DNA of 64,000 nucleotides, from the NCBI RefSeq assembly GCF_900489465.1, contig NZ_UEFQ01000024.1:62001-126000 (forward strand), written 5' to 3'. Within the stretch, counting starts at the first letter, position 1. Each line of letters starts with the position of its first letter. The position numbers were made by a program, and so were the translations under genes. The DNA is from Aequorivita sp. CIP111184. Lineage in GTDB: Bacteria > Bacteroidota > Bacteroidia > Flavobacteriales > Flavobacteriaceae. The notes beneath the pieces are model-generated. The model had not been told where the DNA came from. It searched no databases and saw only the letters and a program-made list of their open reading frames with translations. Below are positions 8,301-16,541 of this stretch, in pieces.

Positions 8301-9113
8301 TACGGAGACCCCTCCCTGGGATCGAATCTGAACAACCAATGAAGATAAAATGGGTAAAGGAATTTTCTTTTGTGTTGGGTACAAATGTTTTTCCAATGCA
8401 AAATAACCCCCGTGATTTCCATTGGTGAACATAGGGTGGTGAAGGGCAAAAACAATGGTTTTATTTTGATTTTTTTCCAATTCTAATTGAAGCTCTATAA
8501 AAAACTTTTCGCGGGTTTTAATGTCGCATTTTTCATTGATGGTGGGATTTTTGTCCCAGTCTTCCAAAAACCATTGCGTATCGATAATAATTAACTGAAT
8601 ATTATCGGAAACGTCAATACTTTCCAAAGGGCAGCCATTACTGGGCTTGAATGCATCCTGATCAGGAAATTTAGATTCCACATAATTTTCTTCGCGCTCT
8701 ACACCCAAAACGCCTCCGTTATACCACTCGTGGTTTCCTGGGATGAAAATGGTCTGTCCTTTATAATTGCTTACCGCCTTATGCTGGGCATCAATCATGT
8801 TTTCAGATTCCTTCCGTCGTGGATGACCTTCAGGATCCATTCCTGCGGGATAAATATTATCACCCAAATAAATAGTATAGTTCCCGGAAGTTTTTTCACT
8901 TTCAAGGTAATTTTGGAATGTAGCAAGCGCATCACTCATCCCGCCCATTGGGGACAGGCCGGCATCACCAACCAAATAAAAAGTTTTTTCTATTTTTTTT
9001 TCCGAAGGATATATAGGGTTAGCCTCTTTATCCCTAAACTGCGGCGCATACGTGGCACAGGAAGAAATAAAAAAAACAATAAAAAATAGAAAAAAGAACT
9101 TTTTAAAAACCAT
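5400..9113 (-). CDS. Lipoprotein metallophosphoesterase fused to an Omp85-type barrel
   Basis: A 1237-residue outer-membrane protein. It starts with a lipoprotein signal ending SSC-A (Cys19). Residues about 45-310 form a calcineurin-like phosphoesterase with all metal-binding motifs: VGDAG (Asp50), LGDN (85-86), GNHE (126-129), LHHP (about 225) and GHDH (301-304). The middle part (about 780-870) has Asp/Gly-rich GGKDKF and GGQDED repeats resembling calcium-binding sheets. The last 350 or so residues form a barrel with the Omp85 loop-6 motif GLRGYR and end in an aromatic residue (GLGFDF), as expected for BAM-inserted barrels. The substrate is unknown; a role in lipid or surface phosphoester hydrolysis is inference. 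It lies 7 bp downstream of a tandem paralogue that has lost the catalytic residues. Confidence 0.88.
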   Translation of the reverse strand: MVFKKFFFLFFIVFFISSCATYAPQFRDKEANPIYPSEKKIEKTFYLVGDAGLSPMGGMSDALATFQNYLESEKTSGNYTIYLGDNIYPAGMDPEGHPRRKESENMIDAQHKAVSNYKGQTIFIPGNHEWYNGGVLGVEREENYVESKFPDQDAFKPSNGCPLESIDVSDNIQLIIIDTQWFLEDWDKNPTINEKCDIKTREKFFIELQLELEKNQNKTIVFALHHPMFTNGNHGGYFALEKHLYPTQKKIPLPILSSLVVQIRSQGGVSVQDRYNELYNNFMSRLQQLAKNNKRLVFVSGHDHNLQYIEKEGFHQIVSGAGSKESYAATGEDGFFSTGKQGFAVLDVFEDGSSWVRYFVKGDNNKPELLFQKEVISAPKNLDVSNYPEIFPQEYTVPIYKQDSISEPLFFKTVWGAKYKNAYSQPVSAKVASLDTLFGGLHVILEGNEGDYNSLLLADEKGNRYRMRAMEKNALQISKKIVFEDNNTKPSEVEKIDVPSLKGQNASFYTASHPYAVMAIPDLAQAINIFYTTPQLFYVPKQKRLGNYNKNFGDDLYLISIEPSESSEGEGLFKYPDDVETTDDILIKLRKTGDVLVDEENYIKSRLFDMLIGDWDREPDHWQWAEYYNSYKKNVYVPIPKNRDNAFSSFDGNIFDFTRSLFNGSKQTHVYGKNLKDLGWFNKEGVILDRALLENSGRGQWKYLARVLQDSITDSVIEKAFSKLPQEVQDESLEEIKQKLKERKKNLVDIADSYYSYLSTLQTIIGTDYDDIFEITRLPGGKTNVKSFTTIKGIKSDTLIDRTYSNKDTKELWIYGLGGKDKFTVTGNENNLVYIRIIGGQDEDVFNLEEGRRVKVYDYESKPNTVEKKEGGTLRFTDVYNLNTYDYRKQIERSQGLVSAIGYNPDDGFRAALQFVYRVDNFQRNPFSQKHVINAAYFTDINSFEFSYSGEFANIQDNLNLSFGAKLTSPNFKINFFGFGNETQNFQDSEGYEFNRVEVQHISANIGLLRNSNFGSFFKLQTTFDGYEVNNSPQNFISNVNVEDKGETSFFGTLEGIYNYRSYDDILNPTLGMLFDLNVGVTDNIKDTDDVFGFVKSRIGFYNTLVKNRTLVLKTTVNYQLNIGDRYQFYQAANLGGDNGLRGYREQRFTGKSFLVGSADLRYSFPKFKIGLIPLQTGIFGGTDLGRVWLPEESSKKWHNSYGGGFWINGSGGLNANFSIFDSKEGARVTFGLGFDF

Positions 9114-9120
9114 ATATTAT

Positions 9121-12100
9121 TTACATTGAAAAAGCTAATCCAAAAGTGAAACGCAATCCTTCATCCCCAGTAAATAAATTGAAGGATGCACTCAATAAAT
9201 CAGCGGTGTTTACCCAAAAACCTCCTCCGTAAGAATTATGCCAAACGTCTGAAGTATCATTTGGAACCCAAACCCTTCCCACATCGTAGCCTCCAAAAAC
9301 ACCTATTTGTATGGGCGTTAAGGCAGTGCGAAATTTATTGAAACTGTAGCGAAGATCTGCTCCGGCTACTGCTGCACTTCTACCCGTAAAACGTTCATTT
9401 CTATAACCACGAAGACCGGTATCACTTCCTAATTGTGCCCCTTGATAGAATTCAAAATTATTACCAATATTGAACTGTCCGCTAACATCGGTCTTTAAAA
9501 CCAATTTTCTGTTTTTTGTAATTGCGTTGTAGAATATAATTGAAGGTTTTACATAACCAAAAATTTGATCACTATCTTCTATGTTTTGAGTTCCCCCCGC
9601 AACGAGTGTAAAATCCATGCCTCGTGTTGGGTTTACTTTGTTGTCATAACTTTCATACTGATAGGTTCCTTCAGCGGTTACAAAATTCTTGGTTTTATCC
9701 AATTCTGTCGGGGTAGGAATTACATCTGAAATAAACCTTCCATCGGTTCCCTCTACTTCAATTGCATCAAAAATGGCCTTAATCTGAAACATACTTCCAT
9801 AAGGGGAATCTTTTTTAAACCCAATAGAGCCGCCGTAACCACCAATACGAACCCGATTATAATCCAATTCAGTATCAAATTCATAATCTGGATTTATTGT
9901 TTCATTTCCAAACCCGAAATAGTTTTCAGAGAAATTTGGGTTTTTAAAGTAGCCTCCCAATAAAAAGTTCCAACTGCCAAAGACATTTGCGAACTCTCCT
10001 TCATAATTTACATCAAAGCTTTGTGTAGCAAAATAATAGCCAACAGCTAATCGATGTTGTTGGGAAAATGGATTTCTTTGAAAACCATTTACAGTAAAAA
10101 CATCTGAAAAACCTAGTTTAAAACCATCATCAGGATTAAAGCCCACAGCTGGAAGAAAAAGATTTACAGTTTGCATTTGTTTTTGATAATCGAAAGTATT
10201 GAAGTCATAATTATCAGTAAATCGGAAGGTAGCTCCGCCTTTTTCTTCAACTGTACTTTTTTTACTTTTTTGATCGTACACCTTAACCTTTTTACCATTT
10301 GCAATTTTATAGGTATCGTTGTTTTGACCGCCAATAATTCTTATAAAAATAGGATTGTTACCATCTCCTTTCACATCAAAAACATCGTCATCGTCAAGCC
10401 CATAAACCCAAATTTGTTTAGTTTCTTTCGCATTGAAAGTCCTGTCAACCATTAATTCACCCTTTTCACCATCTTTTATACGGTAGGTTTTAATATTCGT
10501 TTTTCCTTCGGGCAAACGGTTTATTTCAAAATAATCATCTTTATCAGTTCCCGTAATCACCTGCAGTCTTGCGAGATAATCATAATATTCTCCAGCAATT
10601 TTTACGATATTGTCTCGTCTACCTTTTAGCTTTTGCTTAATTTCTGCGGAAGTTTCATCCTGCGCTTCTTTAGGTAGGTCTTTAAAAGCATTATCAATTA
10701 CATTATCTGTAACATTCTTTTGAATTATTCCTGCCTGTTCAAGCCAAGCTTCTTTTCCATAATTTTGAATTAATGCGTGATCTAATTTTATACCAGCAGC
10801 ATTAAACCATTTAGTATGTTTTAGTTCTTCGCCGTACACTTGAAATTGTCTAGATGTATTGAATAAAGCTCTAACTACATCTAAAAGTCCTCCGTCAAAA
10901 TTTGAATAAACCTGATCCCTATCTCTCGGAATTGGCAGAAACAGGGAATTTCCATTATCATCTTTTTTTTGTGTAAAACGCCACTGATCATTGTGGCGAT
11001 CCCAATCACCTACAAGCATATCAAAAACCCTGGCGCGAATGTAGGCTTGTTCATCCAATTTGTATTTTTCGTCTTTGCGAAGTTTTGCAAGTAAATCATC
11101 TGTGCTTTCTACGTCATCTGGATAGTCAAAAAGTTTTCCTTCAAATTCTTTATCAGGCCTTTCAACAATCATATATAGTTCATTTCCATAATCTTCGTTA
11201 TATTTTCCGAGGGCCTTTTGCTTCGGCACATAATATAGCTTTGGGTTTGTATGAAGAATTCCAGCTGCCTCAGACAGTTGAGGAATTGTAAATGCTCCAT
11301 AAGGATGTGCAGCAGTATAAAAATCAAGAATTAAATCTTCAGGGATTGTATTTAAAAATTCATCTTCTACAATTTTATCTTTAATAATTACAGTTTGCAA
11401 AAATTGTACAGCACTCTTTTTTAGTGCACGCATATTATATGTTCTTCCATCTTTATCTTCTAATCTAAGTGATCGCGTTTGGTGACCTCCCCCAGCACGC
11501 ACCACTTTAAGCCCTCCGTATAGAGTATCTAAAAGGACGGTTTTTGCAGTAACATCTGTACCGTATATTTTTCGGTAATGCTTTCCCCAAACAGTTTTAT
11601 AAAAACCAGTTTTTTCAACCATTTCATCGCTATAAACTTTTGCTTTTGTAGTGGGTGGAAAATTTTCATGAAGGGTAGAAAAATCATAGTTTTCTTTTTC
11701 AGAAAATATTTTCTTTTGAAATAGAATCTCTGAAGTTGCATCGTCATTAGCTTTGAAAAACCGGATTTCCGAAGCACCGTTTTTTTCCACATCAAGCCTT
11801 GCAAAACCTTCTCCACCATAAGCAAACTCTCCAAACTGTCCTAAAGCAGCAGCCGTTGCCCCAGAGCCTGAACCCGAAACAATCTGCTTTACTGTTCCGT
11901 CTTCAATATACTGTAAGGATTCATCTAATCCAGACACAAAAACGAGGCGATCAAGGTCTTTTGTAAGCACTTTCAATCGGCTCATTAATTCGTTGTAGCG
12001 TTCATTATAACGATCCTGTTTTGAAATTGCACCTTGAATTTTCACCTGCTTAATGAATGTGCTAAAAAAATCCTTGTGTATCAATGGGTATTTTCCGCCG

Positions 12101-12798
12101 TGTTCCCCATAAGTAATAAGTGGATGGTACATTGCGACAATGATTGTCTTATCGGCGTTTTTCTTAAGCTCTCCTTCAAATTCAATAAAAAACTTATTGC
12201 GGGTTTTTATGTCACACTTGTCGTTCATTTTTGAATAATCATCCCAATCTTCCAAAAACCACTGCGTATCCAGCGCGATTAAATGCACATTATCATTTAT
12301 ATCTATACTTTCCAATCCGCAACCATTGTTTGGCTGAAGCACATCGGCATCATCAAATTTTGCTTTCAGAAAATCTTCTTCAAGCTCCAAACCATCAACC
12401 CCACTTTTCCAATCGCGGTTGCCTGGAAGCACTACTACTTTACCCTTAAAACCTTTTAAGGCTTCAAGTTGCAGTTCCATTGAATTTTCAGCGGCTTTCT
12501 TTTCCGTCTTATCTTTTGGTTGCATTCCCGAAGGATAAAAACTATTTCCTAAAAATAAAACATAGCTATTTTTAGAATTGTTTTCGTTTAAATACTTTTT
12601 TAAAGATTGAATGGATTTTGAAGCTTCACTTCCAGACTTTCCAGCATTTCCAACTAAATAGAAAGTTTTGTCTATTTCTTTATCGGAAGGAGTGTTGGAA
12701 AAGTTATTTTTAACTGTTTTATATTGTGGATTGTAAGTTGCACAAGCAGAAAAAAGGGCTGCTAAAGCAAAAGTTATAAAGATGTTAATTTTATTCAT
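9121..12798 (-). CDS. Degenerate metallophosphoesterase/Omp85-barrel paralogue (pseudoenzyme)
   Basis: A 1225-residue tandem paralogue of the next gene, co-linear from the lipobox (FSAC, Cys19) to the barrel, which has GLRGYR and a terminal GLAFSM. In the phosphoesterase domain nearly every metal ligand is changed. VGDAG is VGNAG, LGDN is LGNS, GNHE is GNRD and GHDH is GLDE; only one Asn and the mid-domain YHP His remain. The scaffold is otherwise well conserved (QWFLEDWD, EHGG, QDRYNE), so this is a maintained pseudoenzyme rather than a decaying gene. It is the promoter-proximal gene of the pair, separated from its active partner by 7 bp, so the two are probably co-expressed. Function is unknown; a regulatory or substrate-binding partner role is inference. 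Confidence 0.87.
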   Translation of the reverse strand: MNKINIFITFALAALFSACATYNPQYKTVKNNFSNTPSDKEIDKTFYLVGNAGKSGSEASKSIQSLKKYLNENNSKNSYVLFLGNSFYPSGMQPKDKTEKKAAENSMELQLEALKGFKGKVVVLPGNRDWKSGVDGLELEEDFLKAKFDDADVLQPNNGCGLESIDINDNVHLIALDTQWFLEDWDDYSKMNDKCDIKTRNKFFIEFEGELKKNADKTIIVAMYHPLITYGEHGGKYPLIHKDFFSTFIKQVKIQGAISKQDRYNERYNELMSRLKVLTKDLDRLVFVSGLDESLQYIEDGTVKQIVSGSGSGATAAALGQFGEFAYGGEGFARLDVEKNGASEIRFFKANDDATSEILFQKKIFSEKENYDFSTLHENFPPTTKAKVYSDEMVEKTGFYKTVWGKHYRKIYGTDVTAKTVLLDTLYGGLKVVRAGGGHQTRSLRLEDKDGRTYNMRALKKSAVQFLQTVIIKDKIVEDEFLNTIPEDLILDFYTAAHPYGAFTIPQLSEAAGILHTNPKLYYVPKQKALGKYNEDYGNELYMIVERPDKEFEGKLFDYPDDVESTDDLLAKLRKDEKYKLDEQAYIRARVFDMLVGDWDRHNDQWRFTQKKDDNGNSLFLPIPRDRDQVYSNFDGGLLDVVRALFNTSRQFQVYGEELKHTKWFNAAGIKLDHALIQNYGKEAWLEQAGIIQKNVTDNVIDNAFKDLPKEAQDETSAEIKQKLKGRRDNIVKIAGEYYDYLARLQVITGTDKDDYFEINRLPEGKTNIKTYRIKDGEKGELMVDRTFNAKETKQIWVYGLDDDDVFDVKGDGNNPIFIRIIGGQNNDTYKIANGKKVKVYDQKSKKSTVEEKGGATFRFTDNYDFNTFDYQKQMQTVNLFLPAVGFNPDDGFKLGFSDVFTVNGFQRNPFSQQHRLAVGYYFATQSFDVNYEGEFANVFGSWNFLLGGYFKNPNFSENYFGFGNETINPDYEFDTELDYNRVRIGGYGGSIGFKKDSPYGSMFQIKAIFDAIEVEGTDGRFISDVIPTPTELDKTKNFVTAEGTYQYESYDNKVNPTRGMDFTLVAGGTQNIEDSDQIFGYVKPSIIFYNAITKNRKLVLKTDVSGQFNIGNNFEFYQGAQLGSDTGLRGYRNERFTGRSAAVAGADLRYSFNKFRTALTPIQIGVFGGYDVGRVWVPNDTSDVWHNSYGGGFWVNTADLLSASFNLFTGDEGLRFTFGLAFSM

Positions 12799-12850
12799 AT
12801 ATCTATTTTGGTATTGATTTTTTAGTACTTTGGATCACTAAATTTTTTCT

Positions 12851-14035
12851 ATGGATAATATTGTAGAAGCTACTGATAATTTTGTATTCCAATTATTTAA
12901 AGATGAGCTTCCAAACACCTTTGTTTATCACAATTATACCCACACAAAACGTGTTTATAAAAGTATAAACGAAATTATTGAAAACTCCCAAATTGATGTT
13001 AAAGATGCTCAGACACTACGTTTAGCAGCTTTACTCCACGATACGGGTTACATTGTTTGCCGCGAAAATCACGAAGAAGAAAGCGTGAAAATAGCAGTTG
13101 CTTTTCTGGAAAAGCACGGGGTTGAAAATGATATAATTGAAGGTGTAAAAAAATGTATACTTGCCACAAAATTCAAAAATACAACACCCCAAAACGAACT
13201 TGAAAAGATTATAAGAGATGCAGATTCTTCCCATTTCGGGAAAGATTATTTTGAAGAAGCTAGTGAATTTTTAAGACAGGAATATCTTTCTCAAAATGTT
13301 CATAATTATACCTCAAACGAATGGCTTCAGGAAAACATAAAGGTTCTTGTTGAAAGCCATGAATTTTATTCAGATTATGCGCTAAAAAACTGGCAACCCG
13401 TAAAAGAAGAAAACCTTTCAAAACTCCTTAACAAACGTAAAAAGCACAAAGAAAAATTTCAAAAGGAAAAGACTAAAGCTAAGCTAAAAGCGCAATACAA
13501 AAACGATAGTCCTGAACGTGGAATTCAAACTTTTTACCGAACTGCCCTAAGAAACCATATGAAACTTAGTGACATTGCAGACACAAAAGCCAATATCATG
13601 CTTTCGGTTAATGCTATTATTATTTCATTGGTACTGTCCAATCTTATATCTAAACTAGACAATAATAATTATTTAATAATTCCAACTGCTATTTTCATAC
13701 TTTTTAGTGCTATTACAATGGTTCTGGCGGTAATTGCAACGCGCCCCAACGTAACACGTGGAGAATTTACCAAACAGGATGTGGAAGATCAAAACGTAAA
13801 CTTAACCTTTTTCGGAAATTTCCATAAAATGGAACTGGAACAATTTGAATGGGCCATTGAGGAGTTACTGAAGGATAGAAATTACGTCTATAAATCGCTT
13901 ACCAAAGATTTATACTTTTTGGGAAAAGTTCTGGATAGAAAATATAGAATTTTAAGACTTACGTATACCATATTCGTGGCAGGAACCATCATTTCCTTAA
14001 TTTCCTTTGCGGTGTTTTTCTATATGGAAGCATAG
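12851..14035 (+). CDS. HD phosphohydrolase fused to Pycsar-effector-like membrane domain
   Basis: A 394-residue two-domain protein. Residues 1-170 are an HD domain with candidate ligands His31, His63-Asp64 (LLHDTG), His74 and Asp123/125 (RDADSSH), expected to hydrolyse a nucleotide-type phosphoester. A lysine-rich linker follows (195-215). Residues about 222-394 match the DUF5706/PycTM pattern: RTALRNHMKLSDIADTKANIML leads into a first membrane helix (250-266), then a second (275-296) and a third near the C-terminus (370-392). PycTM domains are the membrane effectors of cyclic-pyrimidine Pycsar anti-phage systems. Here there is no adjacent cyclase, so a housekeeping nucleotide-sensing role is equally possible. 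The gene converges with the GAF-protein gene with only 3 bp between the stops. Confidence 0.87.
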   Translation: MDNIVEATDNFVFQLFKDELPNTFVYHNYTHTKRVYKSINEIIENSQIDVKDAQTLRLAALLHDTGYIVCRENHEEESVKIAVAFLEKHGVENDIIEGVKKCILATKFKNTTPQNELEKIIRDADSSHFGKDYFEEASEFLRQEYLSQNVHNYTSNEWLQENIKVLVESHEFYSDYALKNWQPVKEENLSKLLNKRKKHKEKFQKEKTKAKLKAQYKNDSPERGIQTFYRTALRNHMKLSDIADTKANIMLSVNAIIISLVLSNLISKLDNNNYLIIPTAIFILFSAITMVLAVIATRPNVTRGEFTKQDVEDQNVNLTFFGNFHKMELEQFEWAIEELLKDRNYVYKSLTKDLYFLGKVLDRKYRILRLTYTIFVAGTIISLISFAVFFYMEA

Positions 14036-14038
14036 AAT

Positions 14039-16414
14039 TTACTCCTGAATTTGTGAAATTAAATCTTCATACGTATAATATTCTTTTGCCTGATCATTAT
14101 TTTTGGAATAAAGCACATTAACTCGTAAAGCCTTTAAACCGGTAACACCCTGCAAATCTTCTAACTCTAAAATCTCTATTTCATCCCCAAGCAATTTTTG
14201 ATATTGCAGAAAACGGATATACTTTAAATATTCCTCCTCATCTTCTTTTTGGGAATAAATAATAGATATTTTTCCCGGCTGGGTTATGCGTTCTTCTGTG
14301 TTTTTTATGTGTGCCTTATCAACCCGTTTTTTTACAACTTCATAACGGGCATTGTACGTGCCGTCAACATCAAAGCGTTTTTCGTCCATTCTAAATCTTA
14401 ATGATAGCGAACCGTTAAAGGCTAAAATCATTGAAGCAACATCCAGCTCCACGGGAAGTTTATCCTTATAACGGTAATAGTTGTTCTCCATTTCGCAAAT
14501 AACTTGCAATTGCCAAAGCTTTATATTGTTCAGGAATATTTTATTGAATGATTTTTCCTTTGTAATAGATTCACCTATATATAAATTATGCTCTACTCCA
14601 TCCGTTTTGAAACGTTCAAAATAATGCGGATACATTTTCTGTGCTTCCTGTTGCTTTTTATCTAAAACAGATGCCAAACGTTTATTTATAAGCATTACCG
14701 ATTCATCATAATCTTTTCTATTTTTATATACAAGACCGGTGCTAAAATCTATCAACTGATAATACTCATCAACCAATACCTTAAATGTTTCATTTCTCTC
14801 TCTCACGTATTTGAAAAATGGTATTATTTCAGATACTAGAAAATCCATTATTTTCCGCTCCGTATCTACTTGCAGGTTTTCTTCAATTTCATTCAAAAAG
14901 CCTGTTATTGCAAAATTCATTTGTTCTAAAATGGGCAAAGGAGTATGATTGTACAACTTCTTTAAAACAGTTTCAATATAGGTCAACTGCAATGTTAAAT
15001 CCTTTTTTGTAGCTTCATTACGAGCCTCAGAGGAACCTTTAATATCTGTCTGCCCATAGAGCGGATGAATATCTTCAAAAACAATTTCACGGAAAAAAGT
15101 AGGATTACCTTCTGTAATTGAACTTAAATACCGTTTTGCTTCTTTCCGAAATTTCCATTGCACACTACTATGAATGGCGGTACATTCTTCTTGGATTATA
15201 AGTTCCAGTTCGTTTTCAAAATTTTCCTTTGAACGAACAACAGAATCAATAAGGAACGGCATAATGTCGCGCAGTTTATTTGCGTTTATTGTGTTCAAAT
15301 CATTAGCGTTGGGAGAAACAAGTTCCAAAATCCCAAGAATTTTTTCATCTGCAACAATTGCGGCAAAAATGGCACTCTTCATTCCCTGATCCAACATTTT
15401 TTTATACAGCAGATTCTCTGGATACATCTTATTGTATCTTTCAGCATCTGTCACGCAATAAAATTCCTTTTGTTTGAAAAGTGTATAATAAGAAGCACTA
15501 CAAAGAGCTTCCTTACTGGATTGTGATTTTTCTCCGTTTAAAATGAAACTGGAAATCTCTTTGAAAAGTGTACGCTCAAAAGACTCATTTTCTTCATTAT
15601 AATCTGCAAAACCTATCATAAGGTCTTTCAAATTAAAGATAGCCCGAAAAATACGGCTGAATTCTGTGTCGTGGAATCCGCCATTTTTTTCCAAGCGAAG
15701 CAAATTTGTCTTAAAGTCAGAGATGGATACGTCCATTGTAACATCTGTCAAAGTTGCTATTACAAAGCCATTAAAGATCCAACTCCCTGGTGGGAATTTT
15801 TCTTTCCAAACTGAAATGTCTTCAAAACTTTCCAACAATTCATTTATATCATCTTCTGAAATATCTTTTGACTTTGCTGTTTTTTGAATTTCTACAAAAT
15901 CACCATTATAAAATAATCTATAGTTTTTAATCATTTCCTGCCCGTCGGGAATATTGTAATAAAAAGAACGCTTAAAATCTACTTTTTTGCCATAATAATG
16001 ACTCAATATCATGCTGCAACCCATAATATAAAATTGGTCTTCATCAAAATTTATGATGTCCATTGAAAAACCATCTCCCGCGGCTTTTAGAATTTCTAGA
16101 TAACGCTCGGTGCTTTTAAAAGCTACCTCTTGAAAGGGAATAGTTGCAAATTTTATTTCATTGGTTCCAAGTACTGAAGGAAATAAAGGTTCAAGAATTG
16201 TATCAATCTGATCGTTATATTTTAAAATTTCCTCAAAATCAGCTATTCCAGAAGAAAGCATGGGAAACTCTTTTTCCATGGAAAGTATCTCAGAGATTTG
16301 CTTTTTTGCTAAATCACTTTTGCCCGCTTTTTCTTTATAGGCATCAAAAACTTTTTTGAAACCAATCTTTATCTTTAATGGGAAGTCTTTTTTCTCCTTA
16401 GTCATTATATCCAT
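14039..16414 (-). CDS. Large GAF-domain protein of unknown function
   Basis: A soluble 791-residue protein with no signal peptide or membrane helix. The central part, about residues 290-410, reads as a GAF-like sensory domain (FKQKEFYCV, then MKSAIFAAIVADEKILGILELVSP). The flanking regions are helical and not recognised. No kinase, cyclase or DNA-binding motif is visible. I used the ATG at 16414; a second ATG 9 nt downstream (MTKEKKDF) is equally possible. It converges with the HD/PycTM gene, the stops being 3 bp apart. GAF domains often bind cyclic nucleotides, so a link to its neighbour is conceivable but is inference only. Confidence 0.8.
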   Translation of the reverse strand: MDIMTKEKKDFPLKIKIGFKKVFDAYKEKAGKSDLAKKQISEILSMEKEFPMLSSGIADFEEILKYNDQIDTILEPLFPSVLGTNEIKFATIPFQEVAFKSTERYLEILKAAGDGFSMDIINFDEDQFYIMGCSMILSHYYGKKVDFKRSFYYNIPDGQEMIKNYRLFYNGDFVEIQKTAKSKDISEDDINELLESFEDISVWKEKFPPGSWIFNGFVIATLTDVTMDVSISDFKTNLLRLEKNGGFHDTEFSRIFRAIFNLKDLMIGFADYNEENESFERTLFKEISSFILNGEKSQSSKEALCSASYYTLFKQKEFYCVTDAERYNKMYPENLLYKKMLDQGMKSAIFAAIVADEKILGILELVSPNANDLNTINANKLRDIMPFLIDSVVRSKENFENELELIIQEECTAIHSSVQWKFRKEAKRYLSSITEGNPTFFREIVFEDIHPLYGQTDIKGSSEARNEATKKDLTLQLTYIETVLKKLYNHTPLPILEQMNFAITGFLNEIEENLQVDTERKIMDFLVSEIIPFFKYVRERNETFKVLVDEYYQLIDFSTGLVYKNRKDYDESVMLINKRLASVLDKKQQEAQKMYPHYFERFKTDGVEHNLYIGESITKEKSFNKIFLNNIKLWQLQVICEMENNYYRYKDKLPVELDVASMILAFNGSLSLRFRMDEKRFDVDGTYNARYEVVKKRVDKAHIKNTEERITQPGKISIIYSQKEDEEEYLKYIRFLQYQKLLGDEIEILELEDLQGVTGLKALRVNVLYSKNNDQAKEYYTYEDLISQIQE

Positions 16415-16510
16415 AGCTATTAACCAATAAAAGTAAACTTTAAAAATCTTGCAATATGTTAATAAAAAATAAAATCTTAAACCATATCCTTCATTGAAGT
16501 AAGAAACCGT

Positions 16511-16518
16511 TATTTTTG
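16511..16518 (+). promoter_or_regulatory. Putative -7 box (TATTTTTG) of the TlpA-like gene
   Basis: An exact TAnnTTTG match 23 nt upstream of the ATG at 16542. The -33 region is weak. Confidence 0.5.
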
Positions 16519-16541
16519 TTCAAATTTTAAAAACCCAATAT

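Noticed and set aside
5400-12798. Alkaline phosphatase or nuclease pair
   Set aside because: The motif order is that of calcineurin-like phosphoesterases and no alkaline phosphatase or nuclease signature is present.
12851-16414. A complete Pycsar anti-phage system
   Set aside because: No PycC-type cyclase is next to the PycTM-like protein, and the neighbour is a GAF protein without cyclase motifs. Only the effector-like domain can be supported.
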